From: Roseateles amylovorans
GTDB lineage: Bacteria > Pseudomonadota > Gammaproteobacteria > Burkholderiales > Burkholderiaceae_C
DNA length: 64,000 nt
Direction: 5' to 3'
Assembly: GCF_025398155.2 (NCBI RefSeq)
Contig: NZ_CP104562.2
Location: 4,278,001 to 4,342,000 of the forward strand
Within the stretch, counting starts at the first letter, position 1, and each line of letters begins with the position of its first letter. Made by a program: the position numbers and the translations under genes. Under the pieces are notes generated by a model. The model made no database searches and was not told the DNA's origin. It saw only the letters and a program-made list of their open reading frames with translations. This document shows, piece by piece, positions 24,624-33,639 of this stretch.

Positions 24624-26525
24624 TCACTGCCGATGGGCGAGTGCCAATTGCTCGAATTCGCGCTCAATGTCACGAACCATCTGCGGGACGTCGAAAAGTG
24701 GGCTGTGGCGGCCCTCGTCGCGCAGATAGCGCTTGTAGGACCGGGCGCGGCCGGGGTTCAGGCCGATCTGCACCGCCCGCTCGACGTATTCCTCCAGCGA
24801 GAAGGTGATCAGGTCCGGCAGGCCCACCGCCGTCAGCAGGCTGCCGCACATGCGGGAGATGTAGCTGCGGCCGGAGCGGGTCAGGATCGGGGTGCCCATC
24901 CACAGGCAGTCGCTGGCGGTGGTGCCGGCGTTGTAGGGGAAGGTGTCCAGCACCAGGTCGGGCAACTGGAAGCGTGCCAGATAGTCCGGCGGCGCCACCC
25001 GCGGCGCAAAGATCAGCCGGGCCGGATCCACGCCACCCGCCTGCGCTTCGCGCTGCAGGTTGGCCTTGGCCCATTCGTTGTCCGCCAGCAGCCACAACAC
25101 GCTGTTGGGCACACGCGAGAGGATGCGCATCCAGGCCGAGAACATCTCGGCATTCATCTTGTGGTTGTTGTTGAAGGAGCAGAAGACGAAACCATCGTCC
25201 GGCAGGCCGTATTGGGCCCGGGTAGGCGTGGCGCCCACCTCGCGCTGGCGATCGCTCACCTGGTAGCAATGCGGCAGGTAGATCGGCTTCTCGCTGCAGT
25301 ACGGCAGGTACTCGGGCGGCATGACGAAGCGGTCCGCCAGCATCCAGTCCACGCCCGGCAGCAGCGCGGTCGCCGGCAGGCCGAGGTAGCTCACCTGCAC
25401 CGGTGCCGGCCGATGCGCCAGGATGTTGGGCCGGGCGCCGCTGGTCAGGCCCTGCAGGTCCACCAGCACATCGATCCCGGTCTGCGCGATCACCTTGGCG
25501 GCGGTGGCATCGTCCATCGCGTTGATGCGCCAGACCTTGTCCATCGATTGCAGCAGGCGGCGGCGCAGCGAGGTGCCGTCCTCCCGGCTCCAGCAAAAGG
25601 CGTGGATTTCGAACCGGCTGCGGTCATGCAGCTCATACAGCTCGGCGGTCAGCAGGCCGACCGCATGCATGCAGAGGTCGCCGGACAAATAACCGATCTT
25701 GATCTTGTCGCCCTGCTGGCGCGCGGCCACCGACACCGGATGGCGCCACAGCGGCCCGTCCTTCGGCTTGCTGACCTTTTCATAGACGAAGCGCTGGGCC
25801 GCGCCCATCTGCAGCGCCGGATCGTCGGTCGCGCTCAGCGTGGCCAGCAGCGAGGTGGCCAGCAGCAACTGGTTGTGGGTGACCTCGCCGAAGGGCTGGT
25901 ACACCGGCCACTTGCATTGCTTCTGACGGATGTGCACGTAATGCTGCATCACGTCGGTCTGGTCCGACTTGAGGGTCAGGCTGCGCACCATCAGCGCTTC
26001 CGATTCCTCATAGCTCCGCTGCAGCTCCAGCACGCGGGCCGCATTGTTCAAGGCATGGGTGCGCAGGCCCAGCAGATCGGCGCCCAGGGCTTCCATGGGC
26101 TGGTCGTTGTCGTAGACCGCGCGCCAGGCGGCCAGCGCGTCCTCGATCCGGGACTGGTGCTCCAGCTGATGGCCGAGGTTCAGACGCGCCTGGGCAAAGC
26201 TGGGGCTGATGGCCAGCGCCCGCAGGTAGGCCTGCTCGGCCCGCTGATGCTGCTGGATGTTGCCGAGCACCGTGCCCCAGTTGTAGAGGGCCACCAGTTG
26301 GGCCGCCGCTGGCTGCTGGCCAGTCTGACCGACGGCCTCCAGCCACACCTCATACAGAAGAGCCGCCGCTTCGCCCAGGTTCTGGCCCTGGAAGAAATTG
26401 CCACGGTCCATCAGCTCGGGCAGCGGCAGGCTGCCGTCACGGGCGCGGCTCAACAGCTGCTCCCATTCCGGAGCCAGCGGGGCGGGAACGCTCAAGTTCT
26501 GCATGCTGGGCTGGGTGATGTCCAT
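24624..26525 (-). CDS. SPINDLY-type O-linked N-acetylglucosaminyltransferase (TPR plus GT41)
   Basis: About 633 residues from the ATG at 26525 (MDITQPSMQNL); an ATG at 26504 and a longer frame to 26582 are also open. TPR helices occupy about residues 70-190 (NIQQHQRAEQAYLRALAISP). The GT41 catalytic region follows: DVLVDLQGLTSGARPNILAH, RPAPVQVSYLGLPAT, CSFNNNHKMNAEMF and the UDP-binding LVLDTFPYNAGTTASDCLWM followed by GTPILTRSG. It adds a sugar, probably GlcNAc-type, to Ser/Thr in the cytosol. As first gene of the secretion operon it may glycosylate the exported protein before secretion, as proposed for other adhesin loci; that is inference. The substrate is not in the window. Confidence 0.9.
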   Translation of the reverse strand: MDITQPSMQNLSVPAPLAPEWEQLLSRARDGSLPLPELMDRGNFFQGQNLGEAAALLYEVWLEAVGQTGQQPAAAQLVALYNWGTVLGNIQQHQRAEQAYLRALAISPSFAQARLNLGHQLEHQSRIEDALAAWRAVYDNDQPMEALGADLLGLRTHALNNAARVLELQRSYEESEALMVRSLTLKSDQTDVMQHYVHIRQKQCKWPVYQPFGEVTHNQLLLATSLLATLSATDDPALQMGAAQRFVYEKVSKPKDGPLWRHPVSVAARQQGDKIKIGYLSGDLCMHAVGLLTAELYELHDRSRFEIHAFCWSREDGTSLRRRLLQSMDKVWRINAMDDATAAKVIAQTGIDVLVDLQGLTSGARPNILAHRPAPVQVSYLGLPATALLPGVDWMLADRFVMPPEYLPYCSEKPIYLPHCYQVSDRQREVGATPTRAQYGLPDDGFVFCSFNNNHKMNAEMFSAWMRILSRVPNSVLWLLADNEWAKANLQREAQAGGVDPARLIFAPRVAPPDYLARFQLPDLVLDTFPYNAGTTASDCLWMGTPILTRSGRSYISRMCGSLLTAVGLPDLITFSLEEYVERAVQIGLNPGRARSYKRYLRDEGRHSPLFDVPQMVRDIEREFEQLALAHRQ

Positions 26526-27043
26526 GTTGACCGGGCGTTGCGCAAGTCGGATCAGGCCGTCGGCGGCGGGATGCGAGCGCACCGCGCAGGACGGAACTGC
26601 AGTCAGACGCCGCCGACCCCGTCAGCACGCGCCATTCGACCGCCTATCGAGATTGTGAACGGCTCACCCTCGGCCGGATCGGGGCAAATGGCCGTGGCGG
26701 ACCGGCCATTTCCACGTTTGCAGTCCTTTTGTGAAGGGAGCGGTCATGAATCAATTCAAGGGTTAACCCGTACATACATCGCCGCTGCCGCTGCCGCTGC
26801 CACCCCGGCCAGCGACTGTGGCGCGACGACATCGCTGCCGGACCAGGCCGGGTCGCTCCTCATTCAGCCCTTTATCGGCAGATGCGCGAGCAACTTGAGC
26901 AGAAAAAGAATGATCAACGGCTCCCCTTTTTGCCGCATCTGCGTAACACTTACTTACGCAGAATCAGCTCGTGATCCTGACCGACCGAGTCGGGACACCG
27001 CGCGAGAGAGAAGTTCGAGGAACCCGTTGAGGTCGCGCGAACC
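26526..27043. other. Intergenic region between divergent genes
   Basis: About 520 bp separate the leftward secretion operon and the rightward 27044 gene, and should hold promoters for both. Near 26780-26805 is a short GCCGCT repeat. No confident promoter element, small gene or RNA was identified. Confidence 0.4.
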
Positions 27044-27691
27044 ATGACACGCAAGACATCCATGAACGCGAGTCTGCCTCGTTGGGAAGAGCAGGAAACA
27101 CATCCGGCGAGTTCGCTGGAATGGGCGCAGGCATCGCCGACGTCCATCGCTTCCGGCGCTGCCCCCACCTCCCTGCATCCCGGCACGGCGGGATCGGCGT
27201 CCCTGTCGTCTCAAGCGCCGGAATCGGCCTTGTCACCCGGGGCGGCGAATTCGTCCACCGCGCCGTCCACCGGACTGGCTTCACGGCTGATGTCTAGCCT
27301 GACCGCCCGGCGCGACGGCAGCCGTCCGCCGCGACGACGAAGCGGCGATTCCATCCTGCAGAACCTGATCCGGCTGTGGCCGGGGGAAGGTCATCGGCCC
27401 CGCGCCAGCGCACGGGCGATGGCGGATCTGCGCTCGGCCTTCCGCGGCAGCCTGATGGATCTGGTGGAGGCGGCCCAGGAGGCGGACGACGTGGTCAGCG
27501 GACTGCGGCTGCAGCAACTGCTCCAGCACATCGTCCATGCCCGTCATCCGCAGGACCTGTGGCATTTGCGGACCGGCATCTACACCGAGATCGCCCGGGT
27601 GCATGACCAGCGCGAAGCGGACCGCCGGCTGGCTGACCTCAATGCGCGGCTCGACCGCCGACGCGGGCGGCTGCTGCGCCTGCTGGGCTGA
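27044..27691 (+). CDS. Hypothetical protein
   Basis: A 215-residue protein from the ATG at 27044; an ATG at 27062 (MNASLPRW) is also possible. The first ~100 residues are Ser/Ala/Pro-rich and look disordered. The C-terminal ~110 residues are helical and Arg-rich (MADLRSAFRGSLMDLVEAAQ, YTEIARVHDQREADRRLADL). Strong third-position G+C supports coding. No signal, membrane span or known domain was recognised. It stands alone between the secretion operon and a convergent DUF1993 gene. Confidence 0.6.
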   Translation: MTRKTSMNASLPRWEEQETHPASSLEWAQASPTSIASGAAPTSLHPGTAGSASLSSQAPESALSPGAANSSTAPSTGLASRLMSSLTARRDGSRPPRRRSGDSILQNLIRLWPGEGHRPRASARAMADLRSAFRGSLMDLVEAAQEADDVVSGLRLQQLLQHIVHARHPQDLWHLRTGIYTEIARVHDQREADRRLADLNARLDRRRGRLLRLLG

Positions 27692-27969
27692 TCAGCGCGG
27701 ATCGACCCTGCCGCTCCCGCGCGGCCGCCCTTCCCGGGTGCCGGGCGCCGGGACGCGCGGTCAGCCGCCCCACGGCCGGTCCCGCCTCGGGCCTCGGGCC
27801 CGCCCGCGATGGGCCGGCCCGGCGTGTCGTCGTGCGATGGCGCCCCTGCACCGCGGACGCGCCAAGGCGCGGAACCGCCGCACCGCCGCACCGCAGCATC
27901 GTCGCCTTGGACCGGCCGAGGCCCGTGCGAGGCGGCCGGTAACGCTGCATCGATGCAGCGCCTGTGGGC
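27692..27969. other. Intergenic, convergent genes, nothing identified
   Basis: Very G+C-rich sequence with several short inverted repeats of CCGGC type but no T-tract. It may contain a terminator for either side, but none is convincing. Confidence 0.3.
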
Positions 27970-28470
27970 TCAGCGTCCCAGGAAGTCCATCTTGCCCAGC
28001 GGCACGCCCGCATGGCGCAGCAGCGCATACAGCGTGGTGGCGTGGAAGTAGAGATTGGGCGTGGCGAAGAAGCGCAGGAAATCCTCGCCCTTGAAGGTCA
28101 ACGGCTCCTTGTCGCGACGCGGCACGCTGACCTCACGGGTCTCGCTGCCGTTGATCTGATCGGGCTTGGCCGCGGTGACGAAGTCGCGGGTCTTCTGCAG
28201 ACGGGCGAGCAGTTCGTCCAGCGTGGTCTCGGTATCGGCCCAGCTCGGCACCTCCTGACCGGACAGCCGGGCGATCGCGCCCTTGGCCGAATCACTGGCG
28301 ATCTGGATCTGACGCGGCAGCGGCAGCATGTCGGGCGCCAGACGCAACGTCAGGTAGACGGATTCGTCGAAACCCTTGGTCTTGGCGTGGTCGCGGGCGG
28401 TGGCGATCCAGGTCTGCATGTTGGCAAGCACGCGATCAAAGACGGGAACGGTGGCGTTGTACAGGTCCAT
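27970..28470 (-). CDS. DUF1993 family protein
   Basis: A 166-residue protein from the ATG at 28470, preceded by GGAGA. The family pattern is clear: MDLYNATVPVFDRVLANMQT at the start, LTLRLAPDMLPLPRQIQIAS in the middle and FFATPNLYFHATTLYALLRH near the end. DUF1993 proteins are small, helical and soluble, of DinB-like appearance, with no established function. Its stop is 278 bases from the end of the convergent 27044 gene. Confidence 0.9.
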   Translation of the reverse strand: MDLYNATVPVFDRVLANMQTWIATARDHAKTKGFDESVYLTLRLAPDMLPLPRQIQIASDSAKGAIARLSGQEVPSWADTETTLDELLARLQKTRDFVTAAKPDQINGSETREVSVPRRDKEPLTFKGEDFLRFFATPNLYFHATTLYALLRHAGVPLGKMDFLGR

Positions 28471-28605
28471 GGGGAGGTCTCCTTCGAGGGACTTGGGGTC
28501 TTGGGGCGGCCGCGATGCTATCGGTTGTTCGCATCTGTTGCATCGCGCGACAGGGATGGCCTTGGGAGCGCCTGCCGACGCGGTTAGGATGGAAGCAGCA
28601 CGCCT

Positions 28606-29613
28606 ATGAACATCATCATCCTCGACGACTACCAGGACGCCGTCCGCAAGCTCCCTTGCGCCGCCAAACTGGACGCGCTGAACGCCAAGGTCTTCACCAA
28701 CACCGTCAAGGGCATCGGGCAGCTGTCGATCCGGCTGCGGGACGCCGAGGTGCTGGTCACGATCCGCGAACGCACCCACTTCCCGCGTCAACTGCTGGAA
28801 AAACTCCCCAAACTCAAGCTCATCGCCCAGACCGGGCGGGTCGGCAAGCACATCGACCTCGACGCCTGCACCCGACTCGGGATTGCCGTGGCCGAAGGCG
28901 GCGGCTCCCCTTATGCGCCGGCGGAGCTGACCTGGGCGCTGGTGCTGGCCGCCATGCGCCGGCTGCCGCAATACATCTCCACGCTCAAGCACGGCGTGTG
29001 GCAGCAGTCGGGCCTGAAGTCGGCGTCGATGCCACCGAACTTCGGCCTGGGCATGGTGCTGCGCGGCAAGACGCTGGGCATCTGGGGCTACGGCAAGATC
29101 GGTGCGCTGGTGGCCGGCTACGGCAAGGCCTTCGGCATGTCGGTGCTGGTCTGGGGCAGCGAATCGGCCCGGCTGCGCGCCCAGGCGGACGGCCATGCCG
29201 CTGCCGAGAGCCGGGAGGCCTTCTTCGAGCAGGCGGATGTGCTGTCGCTGCACCTGCGTCTGGCCGAAGAGACCCTGGGCATCGTCACCGCCGAGGACCT
29301 GGCCCGCATGAAGCCGACCTCGCTGTTCGTCAACACCTCGCGCGCCGAGCTGGTGGCCGATGGCGCCCTGGTCTCCGGCCTCAACCGCGGCCGACCCGGC
29401 ATGGCAGCAGTCGATGTCTTCGAAAGCGAACCCATCCTGCAGGGCCATCCGCTGCTGCGGCTGGAAAACGCGGTCTGCACACCGCACATTGGTTATGTGG
29501 AGCAGGACAGCTACCAGATGTACTTCGACGCCGCGTTCGACAACGTGCTGAACTACATCGCCGGCAAACCCTCCAACATCGTCAACCCGGACGCCCTCAA
29601 GGTGCTGCGGTGA
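28606..29613 (+). CDS. D-2-hydroxyacid dehydrogenase family protein
   Basis: A 335-residue NAD(P)-dependent oxidoreductase of the D-isomer 2-hydroxyacid dehydrogenase family. The substrate domain wraps around a Rossmann domain with GIWGYGKIG (about residue 162). Catalytic residues by family pattern: Arg in NTSRAEL, Glu in VFESEP and His in CTPHIGYVE. It resembles phosphoglycerate-dehydrogenase-like proteins of unknown substrate. Its stop overlaps the GTG start of the chromate transporter gene (GTGA), so it may be cotranscribed with it, though a shared role is not evident. Confidence 0.92.
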   Translation: MNIIILDDYQDAVRKLPCAAKLDALNAKVFTNTVKGIGQLSIRLRDAEVLVTIRERTHFPRQLLEKLPKLKLIAQTGRVGKHIDLDACTRLGIAVAEGGGSPYAPAELTWALVLAAMRRLPQYISTLKHGVWQQSGLKSASMPPNFGLGMVLRGKTLGIWGYGKIGALVAGYGKAFGMSVLVWGSESARLRAQADGHAAAESREAFFEQADVLSLHLRLAEETLGIVTAEDLARMKPTSLFVNTSRAELVADGALVSGLNRGRPGMAAVDVFESEPILQGHPLLRLENAVCTPHIGYVEQDSYQMYFDAAFDNVLNYIAGKPSNIVNPDALKVLR

Positions 29614-30275
29614 ACCTGGCACCGTCGCCCTCCACGGCGCCGGATGTCCCGCCCCCCGCACTGGCCTCACCCGCACCACCCCCGACCGCCCCTGACGACG
29701 GACCGCCCGCGCCGCCCCGGCCGGAGAGCCTCTCCGTCCTCTTCTGGGCCTTCACCTGGCTGGCGTTGCAGGGCTTCGGCGGCGTGCTGGCCGTTGCCCA
29801 ACGTGAACTGGTGGAACGGCTGGGCTGGATGAGCCGCGAGGAATTCGTCGAGACCCTGGCCGTGGCCCAGGTGCTGCCGGGTCCCAACATCGTGAACCTG
29901 TCGCTGATGATCGGCGACCGCTTCTTCGGCCTGCGCGGCGCCATGGTGGCGCTGGCGGGCATGCTGGCGTTTCCGTCGGTGGTGGTCCTGGTGCTGGCCG
30001 CCCTGTCCACCACCTGGCTGGCCTCGCCGCAGATGAGCGGCGCGCTGCGCGGCATGGGGGCGGTCTCTGCAGGACTGATCCTCGCGACCGGGCTGAAGCT
30101 GCTGCCCTCACTGCGCCAGAACCCGGTCGGCTTCTGGCCGGGCGCCGTCCTGGCCGCTCTGGTCTTCGGGGCCACGGTCTGGCTGAAGCTGCCGCTGTTC
30201 TGGATCGTGCTGAGCGTGGGCGGCCTGGGCATGACCCTGGCCTTGATCGCGCTGAAGCGGAGCCGCGCCCCATGA
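29610..30275 (+). CDS. Chromate transporter, N-terminal half protein
   Basis: A 221-residue protein from the GTG at 29610, in GTGA overlap with the dehydrogenase. After a ~40-residue Pro/Ala-rich start comes a CHR domain: FWAFTWLALQGFGGVLAVAQ, LAVAQVLPGPNIVNLSLMIG and several membrane spans. It is the first of a short-chain CHR pair, whose two subunits are expected to assemble into one transporter for chromate (or sulfate-like anion) efflux. The next gene begins in ATGA overlap. Confidence 0.9.
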   Translation: MNLAPSPSTAPDVPPPALASPAPPPTAPDDGPPAPPRPESLSVLFWAFTWLALQGFGGVLAVAQRELVERLGWMSREEFVETLAVAQVLPGPNIVNLSLMIGDRFFGLRGAMVALAGMLAFPSVVVLVLAALSTTWLASPQMSGALRGMGAVSAGLILATGLKLLPSLRQNPVGFWPGAVLAALVFGATVWLKLPLFWIVLSVGGLGMTLALIALKRSRAP

Positions 30276-30832
30276 ACCTGCTGATGGGCAGCCTCACCTG
30301 GCCGGAGCTGGGCGCGTTGACGCTGCATTTCGTGACGCTGTCGCTGCTGTCGATCGGCGGCGGCATCACCACCGCGCCGGACATGCACCGCTACCTGGTC
30401 GACGAACGCCACTGGCTGACCGACCACAGCTTCACCAACTCGATCGCGCTGGCCCAGGCGGCGCCGGGGCCCAACATCCTGTTCGTGGCGGTGCTGGGCT
30501 TCAATGTGTCCGGCCTGATCGGCGCAGCGGCGGCGATGTTCGGCATGATGCTGCCCTCCACCACCCTGGTGCTGGCCGCCACCCGCTGGGCGCGCAAGAA
30601 CCGCCAGCACATCGGCGTGCGGGCCTTCACCGTGGGCATGACGCCGCTGACCCTGGGCCTGATGGTGGCCACCGGATGGCTGCTGGCCGCGCCCTATGTG
30701 GCAGAGCCGGACCACCGCTGGGCCACGCTCGCGCTGATCGCCGCTACGCTGTTCCTCACCCTGCGGACCCGGCTGGGCATCGTCTGGATGGTGCTGGGCG
30801 GCGGCGTGCTGGGGGCGCTCGGTATCGTCTGA
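30272..30832 (+). CDS. Chromate transporter, C-terminal half protein
   Basis: A 186-residue protein from the ATG at 30272. CHR domain with LSLLSIGGGITTAPDMHRYL, ALAQAAPGPNILFVAVLGFN and five or six hydrophobic spans. Partner of the 29610 gene in the bidomain arrangement. It is followed by a repeat-rich 160-bp spacer and a bidirectional terminator. Confidence 0.9.
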   Translation: MNLLMGSLTWPELGALTLHFVTLSLLSIGGGITTAPDMHRYLVDERHWLTDHSFTNSIALAQAAPGPNILFVAVLGFNVSGLIGAAAAMFGMMLPSTTLVLAATRWARKNRQHIGVRAFTVGMTPLTLGLMVATGWLLAAPYVAEPDHRWATLALIAATLFLTLRTRLGIVWMVLGGGVLGALGIV

Positions 30833-30992
30833 CGCCGGCAAACAGCGGGAGAGAGCGGCGGTAGAGCGGCACTAGAGCGGCCAGCGCACGGTGGGAGAAC
30901 GGTCGGAAAGCGGCCGGAAAGCGGCCGGAAAGCGGAGGGTACCCACGCAACGCAGCCTGTGTGGCGGACGCACACCAGACCGCCGCCGCACG

Positions 30993-31023
30993 AAAAAACG
31001 GGACGCCTGGGCGTCCCGTTTTG
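30993..31023. terminator. Bidirectional intrinsic terminator
   Basis: AACGGGACGCC pairs with GGCGTCCCGTT around a TG loop; it has an A6 tract on one side and T4 on the other. It lies between the rightward chromate pair and the leftward upp gene. Confidence 0.85.
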
Positions 31024-31053
31024 CGTTTCAGCGCGAACGTGGCCTCGTGGATC

Positions 31054-31686
31054 TCACGCGTCCTTGGTGCCGAAGATCTTGTCGCCGGCATCACCCAGGC
31101 CCGGGATGATGTAGCCGTGCTCGTTCAGGTGGGAGTCGATCGCGGCGGTCCAGCAGCGGACCTCCGGATGCGCCTTGGTCAGCGCCGCCACACCTTCGGG
31201 CGCCGCCACCAGCACCAGCGCACGGATGTCCTTGCAGCCGCGTTTCTTCAGCAACTCGATGGTCGCGATCATCGAACCGGCGGTCGCCAGCATCGGATCC
31301 ACGATCAGTGCGGTGCGCTGGTCCAGTTGGCCGACGAACTTCTCGAAGTAGTTCACCGGCTGCAGGGTCTCATGGTCACGCGCCAGGCCCACCACGCTCA
31401 CCTTGGCGTTGGGCATCATGTCCAGCACGCCGTCCAGCATGCCCAAACCGGCCCGCAGGATCGGCACCACGGTGACCTTGCGGCCGGCGATCTGGTCGAT
31501 CTCCACCGGACCGCACCAGCCTTCGATGGTGGTCTTTTCCAGCGGGAAGTCGGCGGTGGCCTCATAGGCCAGCAGCCGGGCGACTTCGCCGGTCAGCTCG
31601 CGGAACTTCTTGGTGGACATGTCGCCCTCCCGCATCAAGCCGATCTTGTGCTTGACCAGGGGATGTTTGACTTCGATGACAGGCAT
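31054..31686 (-). CDS. upp: Uracil phosphoribosyltransferase
   Basis: A 210-residue enzyme making UMP from uracil and PRPP in pyrimidine salvage. Typical start MPVIEVKHPLVKHKIGLMRE; PRPP-binding loop at LIVDPMLATAGSMIATIELL; uracil-binding end YIIPGLGDAGDKIFGTKD. Full length for the family. It ends 30 bases from the terminator at 30993-31023. Confidence 0.97.
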   Translation of the reverse strand: MPVIEVKHPLVKHKIGLMREGDMSTKKFRELTGEVARLLAYEATADFPLEKTTIEGWCGPVEIDQIAGRKVTVVPILRAGLGMLDGVLDMMPNAKVSVVGLARDHETLQPVNYFEKFVGQLDQRTALIVDPMLATAGSMIATIELLKKRGCKDIRALVLVAAPEGVAALTKAHPEVRCWTAAIDSHLNEHGYIIPGLGDAGDKIFGTKDA

Positions 31687-31751
31687 GGCGGGTGGCGGAG
31701 GGAACGCGAAAAAGAGAGGGGGCGCGGCGTCGGGCCGCCGCGCGCGGATTA

Positions 31752-32552
31752 TCAGCCAGCGGCCGGCTTGCGCTGCCGCAGCGCCTCATACAGGCAGACG
31801 CCTGCGGCCACCGAGACATTCAGGCTCTCGACCGCGCCCTGCATCGGGATGCGCACCAGTTCGTCGCAGGTCTTGGCGGTGAGCTGACGCATGCCGTCGC
31901 CTTCGGCGCCCAGCACCAGCGCGACCGGGCCGGTCAGGTCCAGGTCATACAGTGTCTTCTCCGCCTGGTCCGAGGTGCCGATCACCCAGATGTCGCGCTC
32001 CTTGAGCTCATTGAGGGTGCGCGCGAGGTTGGTGACCATCAGGTAGGGCACGGTCTCGGCCGCACCGCTGGCCACCTTGGCCACGGTGGCATTCAGGCCG
32101 ACCGCATGGTCCTTGGGCGCCACCACCGCGTGGGCGCCAGCACCGTCGGCCACCCGCAGGCAGGCGCCGAGGTTGTGCGGATCGGTCACGCCGTCCAGCA
32201 CCAGCACCAGCGGCGGGCCTTCCACCGCATCCAGCACATCGTCCAGCGAGTGATGCTGCGCCACCGGCCGCACCCGGGCCACCACGCCCTGGTGGCGATG
32301 GGTGCCGCAGAGCTTGAGCAGGCGGTCGTCGTCGCTCTCGACCAGCTTGGCCCCGGCGGCCTCGGCCTTTTCGAGGAAACCCTTCATGCGCTGGTCTCGT
32401 CGGGTGGCGTCGAACAGGATTTCCTGCACCGACGACGGCGCGGTCTTGAGCCGCACGGTGACGGCATGGAAACCGAACAGGATCTGGGTCTTGCCGGTCG
32501 ACGGGCCGCCGGCATCGACGGCGGGACTGGATTTCTTGGAGGGAGCGCTCAT
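31752..32552 (-). CDS. rlmB: 23S rRNA (guanosine-2'-O-)-methyltransferase RlmB
   Basis: A 266-residue SpoU/TrmH enzyme that methylates G2251 in the 23S P-loop. The substrate-binding N-terminal domain begins near GKTQILFGFHAVTVRLKT. The knotted SAM domain shows LVLDGVTDPHNLGACLRVAD, LVLGAEGDGMR and IPMQGAVESLNVSVAAGVCL. The first ~18 residues (KKSSPAVDAGG) are a short extension. It ends 65 bases upstream of upp in the same direction. Confidence 0.95.
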   Translation of the reverse strand: MSAPSKKSSPAVDAGGPSTGKTQILFGFHAVTVRLKTAPSSVQEILFDATRRDQRMKGFLEKAEAAGAKLVESDDDRLLKLCGTHRHQGVVARVRPVAQHHSLDDVLDAVEGPPLVLVLDGVTDPHNLGACLRVADGAGAHAVVAPKDHAVGLNATVAKVASGAAETVPYLMVTNLARTLNELKERDIWVIGTSDQAEKTLYDLDLTGPVALVLGAEGDGMRQLTAKTCDELVRIPMQGAVESLNVSVAAGVCLYEALRQRKPAAG

Positions 32553-32568
32553 GCGCCGGATTGTCGCC

Positions 32569-33381
32569 TCAGAACCAGCCCAGCCACTGCGCGCCCATCA
32601 GTGCCCCGATCAAGATCGGCTGATGCACCATGTAATACGACAGCGACCACTGCCCCAGCAGCGCCAGCGGACGCAGCACCGGACGCAGGCCGGCCGGCAG
32701 CGGGCGCCGCAGCCAGGCGCGCACTACATCGGTCTGCGCCAGCGCGCATCCGAAGAGCATCGGACCCAGCCAGGGCAGCAGCGGGACATAGTCTTCGGTC
32801 AGCGGCTTGCGGGTCACCAGGCCCACCCAGTTGGTGGTGCGGGTGTCGAAGAACGGATTGGCGATCACCAACGGCAGCAGGATGGCGATCAGCCCCAGCA
32901 GCCACAGCCACGGCCGGGGCAGCCGGCCCAGGCCGAAGCGCACCAGGATCAGCATCATCGCCATGCCGTGCAGCACGCCGAAGCTGATGAAGGAGCGCGG
33001 GAACATGAACCACGAGCCCAGCGACACCAGCAGCGCGCAACCCATGATCTGACCCCAGCGGCGCCAGAAGCGCTCCGCGCTCTGGCCCTGTGCCAAGGCC
33101 ACCGCCTGGCCCATCCCCGCGCACAGCAGGAACAGGCTGACGATCGCACTGCGCTGCCAGGTCCAGGTCGGGTCGCGGTAGAAATCCTGGTGGATCAGCC
33201 TGAAATAAGACAGGTCGAAGCAGAAATGGAAGACCGTCATCCACACCATGGCGAAGCCACGCAAGGCGTCGAGGCGGTCATAGCGGGGCGTCGGGACCGG
33301 ATCGTCCACCGGAGGATCGGCGACGTCGGGCAAGGCAACCGCGGAACGGGGCGAATGAGGTGGACGGGCCGGCAGAGTCAT
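32569..33381 (-). CDS. DUF1624 (heparan-alpha-glucosaminide N-acetyltransferase-like) membrane protein
   Basis: A 270-residue protein. The family opening RYDRLDALRGFAMVWMTVFH (about residues 27-46) is followed by seven or so membrane spans with FGVLHGMAMMLILVRFGLG and a late SLSYYMVHQPILIG. In this family the spans carry an acyltransferase-like fold. No substrate is known for bacterial members. It ends 17 bases before rlmB, so the two are probably cotranscribed. Confidence 0.88.
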   Translation of the reverse strand: MTLPARPPHSPRSAVALPDVADPPVDDPVPTPRYDRLDALRGFAMVWMTVFHFCFDLSYFRLIHQDFYRDPTWTWQRSAIVSLFLLCAGMGQAVALAQGQSAERFWRRWGQIMGCALLVSLGSWFMFPRSFISFGVLHGMAMMLILVRFGLGRLPRPWLWLLGLIAILLPLVIANPFFDTRTTNWVGLVTRKPLTEDYVPLLPWLGPMLFGCALAQTDVVRAWLRRPLPAGLRPVLRPLALLGQWSLSYYMVHQPILIGALMGAQWLGWF

Positions 33382-33639
33382 CGGGAACGCAGTCTACAGA
33401 AGGCGCCCTCCCCGAACCATGACGGCTCGTCCCGCAAGCGATGCCAACCTGGCGCGGAACACCTGATTGAGGGGGGAGGTTGTCTTGCGAGAAACGACGT
33501 GGCACGGCCGGGAGGCAATTGAACGCAGTATCCCAATCAGTTTCAGTCAGGCGCCAGGCTTGCGAAGCAAGCCGCAGCAATGGCGTACAGCGCTGGTCGC
33601 CACTGAAGATGCTGGCTTTCCGCTACACCACGCATCGTC

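Noticed and set aside
20975..24808. A very long rightward open frame (over 1200 codons) opposite the HlyD and ABC genes
   Set aside because: Pure antisense shadow of two well-identified genes in high-GC DNA; the translation is His/Gln/Arg-rich with no domain.
30836..30950. Small gene in the spacer after the chromate transporter
   Set aside because: The sequence is a run of GGAAAGCGGCC-type repeats with no start or ribosome site.
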